A stretch of 37,123 nucleotides of DNA. It comes from Geitlerinema sp. BBD 1991-9. GTDB taxonomy: Bacteria > Cyanobacteriota > Cyanobacteriia > Cyanobacteriales > Geitlerinemataceae. Under the pieces are notes generated by a model. That model did not search any database. It had not been told where the DNA came from and saw only the letters and a list, made by a program, of their open reading frames with translations. The stretch covers positions 1-37,123 of the forward strand of contig LWRO01000042.1 of the NCBI GenBank assembly GCA_001657325.1. The letters are read 5' to 3'. Both the position numbers and the translations under genes were made by a program. This document shows positions 36,282-37,123 of the stretch, piece after piece. Position 1 is the first letter of the stretch. The number at the start of each line of letters is the position of its first letter.

Positions 36282-36316
36282 AGTCCGAAATTGATGTCGG
36301 ACTTATTGTTGTTATT
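36282..36316 (+). terminator. Rho-independent terminator
   Basis: AGTCCGA (36282-36288) pairs with TCGGACT (36297-36303) around an 8-base loop, followed by a T-rich run TATTGTTGTTATTTTTTT. No annotated plus-strand gene ends in the 550 bases before it, which suggests an unannotated transcript. Confidence 0.6.
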
Positions 36317-36458
36317 TTTTTACTCCTAGAGATTGTTTTCTCCTGCTTCGCGCTAGTGAGTGGGAATGATTTTCGGTTGGAGTTTCTTGTTTCCCAGACA
36401 ATGCTTTGCTCGTCGATAAATAAATTTTGAAAAAAACGAGAAATCTGAAAACTTGGTT

Positions 36459-36464
36459 TATAAT
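36459..36464 (+). promoter_or_regulatory. Consensus -10 box of the SH3-like gene
   Basis: A perfect TATAAT, 39 bases before the ATG at 36504. The nearest TTGAAA (36427-36432) is 26 bases away, too far for a normal -35, so the promoter may depend on an activator. GAGGAG lies 8 bases before the ATG. Confidence 0.45.
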
Positions 36465-36503
36465 CCCTAGGTAGAGTACTGGTATCTCTGAGGAGTTGAG
36501 CGA

Positions 36504-36923
36504 ATGAAATTCAACCGACTGGGCGTATCCGCTGCCGTCCTGACCTTTGCGTCTCTCGCAGTCGCAGGTGTCGAAGCTCCCGCTAACGCTAACCCCACTG
36601 GCCGCACCGCTGATTCTGTGGAAGTGGCGCAGCGCGTTGGCGAGCGTCCTGGCGATGTTTGCCGTCGCGTCAACGGTGCAAACGTTCTGCACACTGCACC
36701 GGATATGGATTCCGATGAAATTGCCAACATGATCGATGGCGAACAGGTTCACATGATCCGCAACGCCTTCGTGGGTACCGATGGCAATATGTGGTTCGAG
36801 TTAGAAGACTCCGTGGGTAACGTCGGTTACATGACCGCTCAGGCTCGGATGTTTCCCGGTGGTCCTCTGGAATCGACCCTCGTTTACTGCGACGGTGTCA
36901 TGACCTTCCCCGTAACCTGGTAG
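36504..36923 (+). CDS. Small secreted SH3-like domain protein
   Basis: 139 residues. Clear signal peptide (MKFNRLGVSAAVLTFASLAV, cleavage probably after ANA near residue 30). The mature part has a bacterial SH3-like pattern: CRRVNGANVLHTAPDMDSDE, then VHMIRNAF, MWFELED and VGYMTAQAR. Two Cys (in DVCRR and VYCDG) could bridge. Such domains bind peptidoglycan or surface polymers. GAGGAG ribosome binding site 8 bases before ATG, a TATAAT box and a terminator right after the gene mark it as a well-expressed single-gene unit. Confidence 0.88.
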   Translation: MKFNRLGVSAAVLTFASLAVAGVEAPANANPTGRTADSVEVAQRVGERPGDVCRRVNGANVLHTAPDMDSDEIANMIDGEQVHMIRNAFVGTDGNMWFELEDSVGNVGYMTAQARMFPGGPLESTLVYCDGVMTFPVTW

Positions 36924-36952
36924 AAAGCACTGCCGTAACTGGGAACGAAAAC

Positions 36953-36990
36953 AAACCGAGATGTGCGATCCGTGCGTCTCGGTTTTCCAT
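36953..36990 (+). terminator. Rho-independent terminator of the SH3-like gene
   Basis: AAACCGAGA (36953-36961) pairs with TCTCGGTTT (36977-36985), followed by TCCATTTT. It begins 29 bases after the stop. Confidence 0.7.
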
Positions 36991-37123
36991 TTTCAAATTC
37001 TGACAGTCATTGGCAATCCAGCTGTTTTATCCCTAACCTTCGCCTTCGCAACCCCCGTTCAAGCCATGCATATTATGGAAGGCTTTCTTCCCGCAGACTG
37101 GGCGGCTTTTTGGTGGGCGATGT
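36961..37123 (+). CDS. Cobalt/nickel ECF permease CbiM/NikM, cut by the window end
   Basis: The visible end reads MHIMEGFLPADWAAFWWAM from 37066, the hallmark N-terminus of CbiM/NikM substrate-binding membrane subunits, where the Met amine and His2 coordinate the metal. The same frame upstream encodes AVLSLTFAFATPVQA, a signal-peptide-like stretch ending just before MHIM, as in other cyanobacterial CbiM proteins cleaved to expose that Met. The only usual start codon serving that leader is ATG 36961, inside the preceding terminator hairpin; ATG 37066 would omit the leader. The downstream partners (CbiQ, CbiO) lie beyond the window. The identity is firm and the start is not. Confidence 0.75.
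   Translation, partial: MCDPCVSVFHFQILTVIGNPAVLSLTFAFATPVQAMHIMEGFLPADWAAFWWAM

Noticed and set aside
36312-36752. Minus-strand frame antisense to the SH3-like gene
   Set aside because: Shadow of a gene with a signal peptide, good ribosome binding site and terminator.

Overview
The window looks like chromosomal DNA of a cyanobacterium, probably a filamentous non-heterocystous one. The reasons are the very high density of CGATCG-type words (relatives of the HIP1 octamer) in both genes and spacers, and the gene content. That content includes a CheA/PilL-type hybrid kinase, a long PAS-GAF-GGDEF protein, an SLH-domain lipoprotein, a Uma2 nuclease, a zinc-site-less MoeB-rhodanese fusion, TPR proteins and a four-helix membrane protein of a cyanobacterial type. 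No rRNA, tRNA or CRISPR array was seen. The genus is not determined.

Layout. (1) 1-2813: 3' part of a CheA-like hybrid kinase gene whose first 390 bases are near-identical 66-bp in-frame repeats. (2) 2878-3952: worn accessory DNA with an orphan IS630-type transposase N-terminus, a 102-bp MITE-like element and a small ORF running into that element. (3) 4013-11179, minus strand: a polysaccharide operon transcribed wzm-like permease, wzt-like ATPase with C-terminal substrate domain, methyltransferase, then a 1322-residue sulfotransferase/triple-glycosyltransferase fusion; a second methyltransferase diverges at 12064. (4) 13135-18638: a repeat element, ruvB, a DUF937-like protein, an SMR-type small transporter, a GTPase with a DUF697-like tail and an EamA transporter. 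(5) 19481-21337: a type IV pilin-like protein followed by a short PilB/GspE-type ATPase. (6) 21466-26118, minus strand: a four-TM membrane protein, Uma2, MoeB-rhodanese, a JAMM (M67) peptidase and an exported peptidoglycan-binding protein. (7) 26317-35723: homoserine dehydrogenase, two exported TPR proteins, an SLH lipoprotein and a multi-PAS diguanylate cyclase. (8) 36504-end: a small exported SH3-like protein and the first residues of a CbiM/NikM cobalt or nickel permease.

How the genes work together. The strongest functional unit is the export operon. Glycan synthesis, a possible sulfation step, methylation and ABC export are encoded in one run of four genes, and the Wzt-type C-terminal domain next to a methyltransferase fits cap-dependent chain recognition. 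The CheA-type kinase, the pilin/ATPase pair and the diguanylate cyclase all belong to surface motility and signalling, but they are not contiguous. MoeB-rhodanese and the JAMM peptidase form a plausible sulfur-carrier activation and processing pair.

Limits. Several start codons were moved inward from the longest possible ORF; the reasons are in each entry. Four very small ORFs are listed at low confidence because only their open frame and residue make-up support them. All product names rest on motif recognition, not on database searches.
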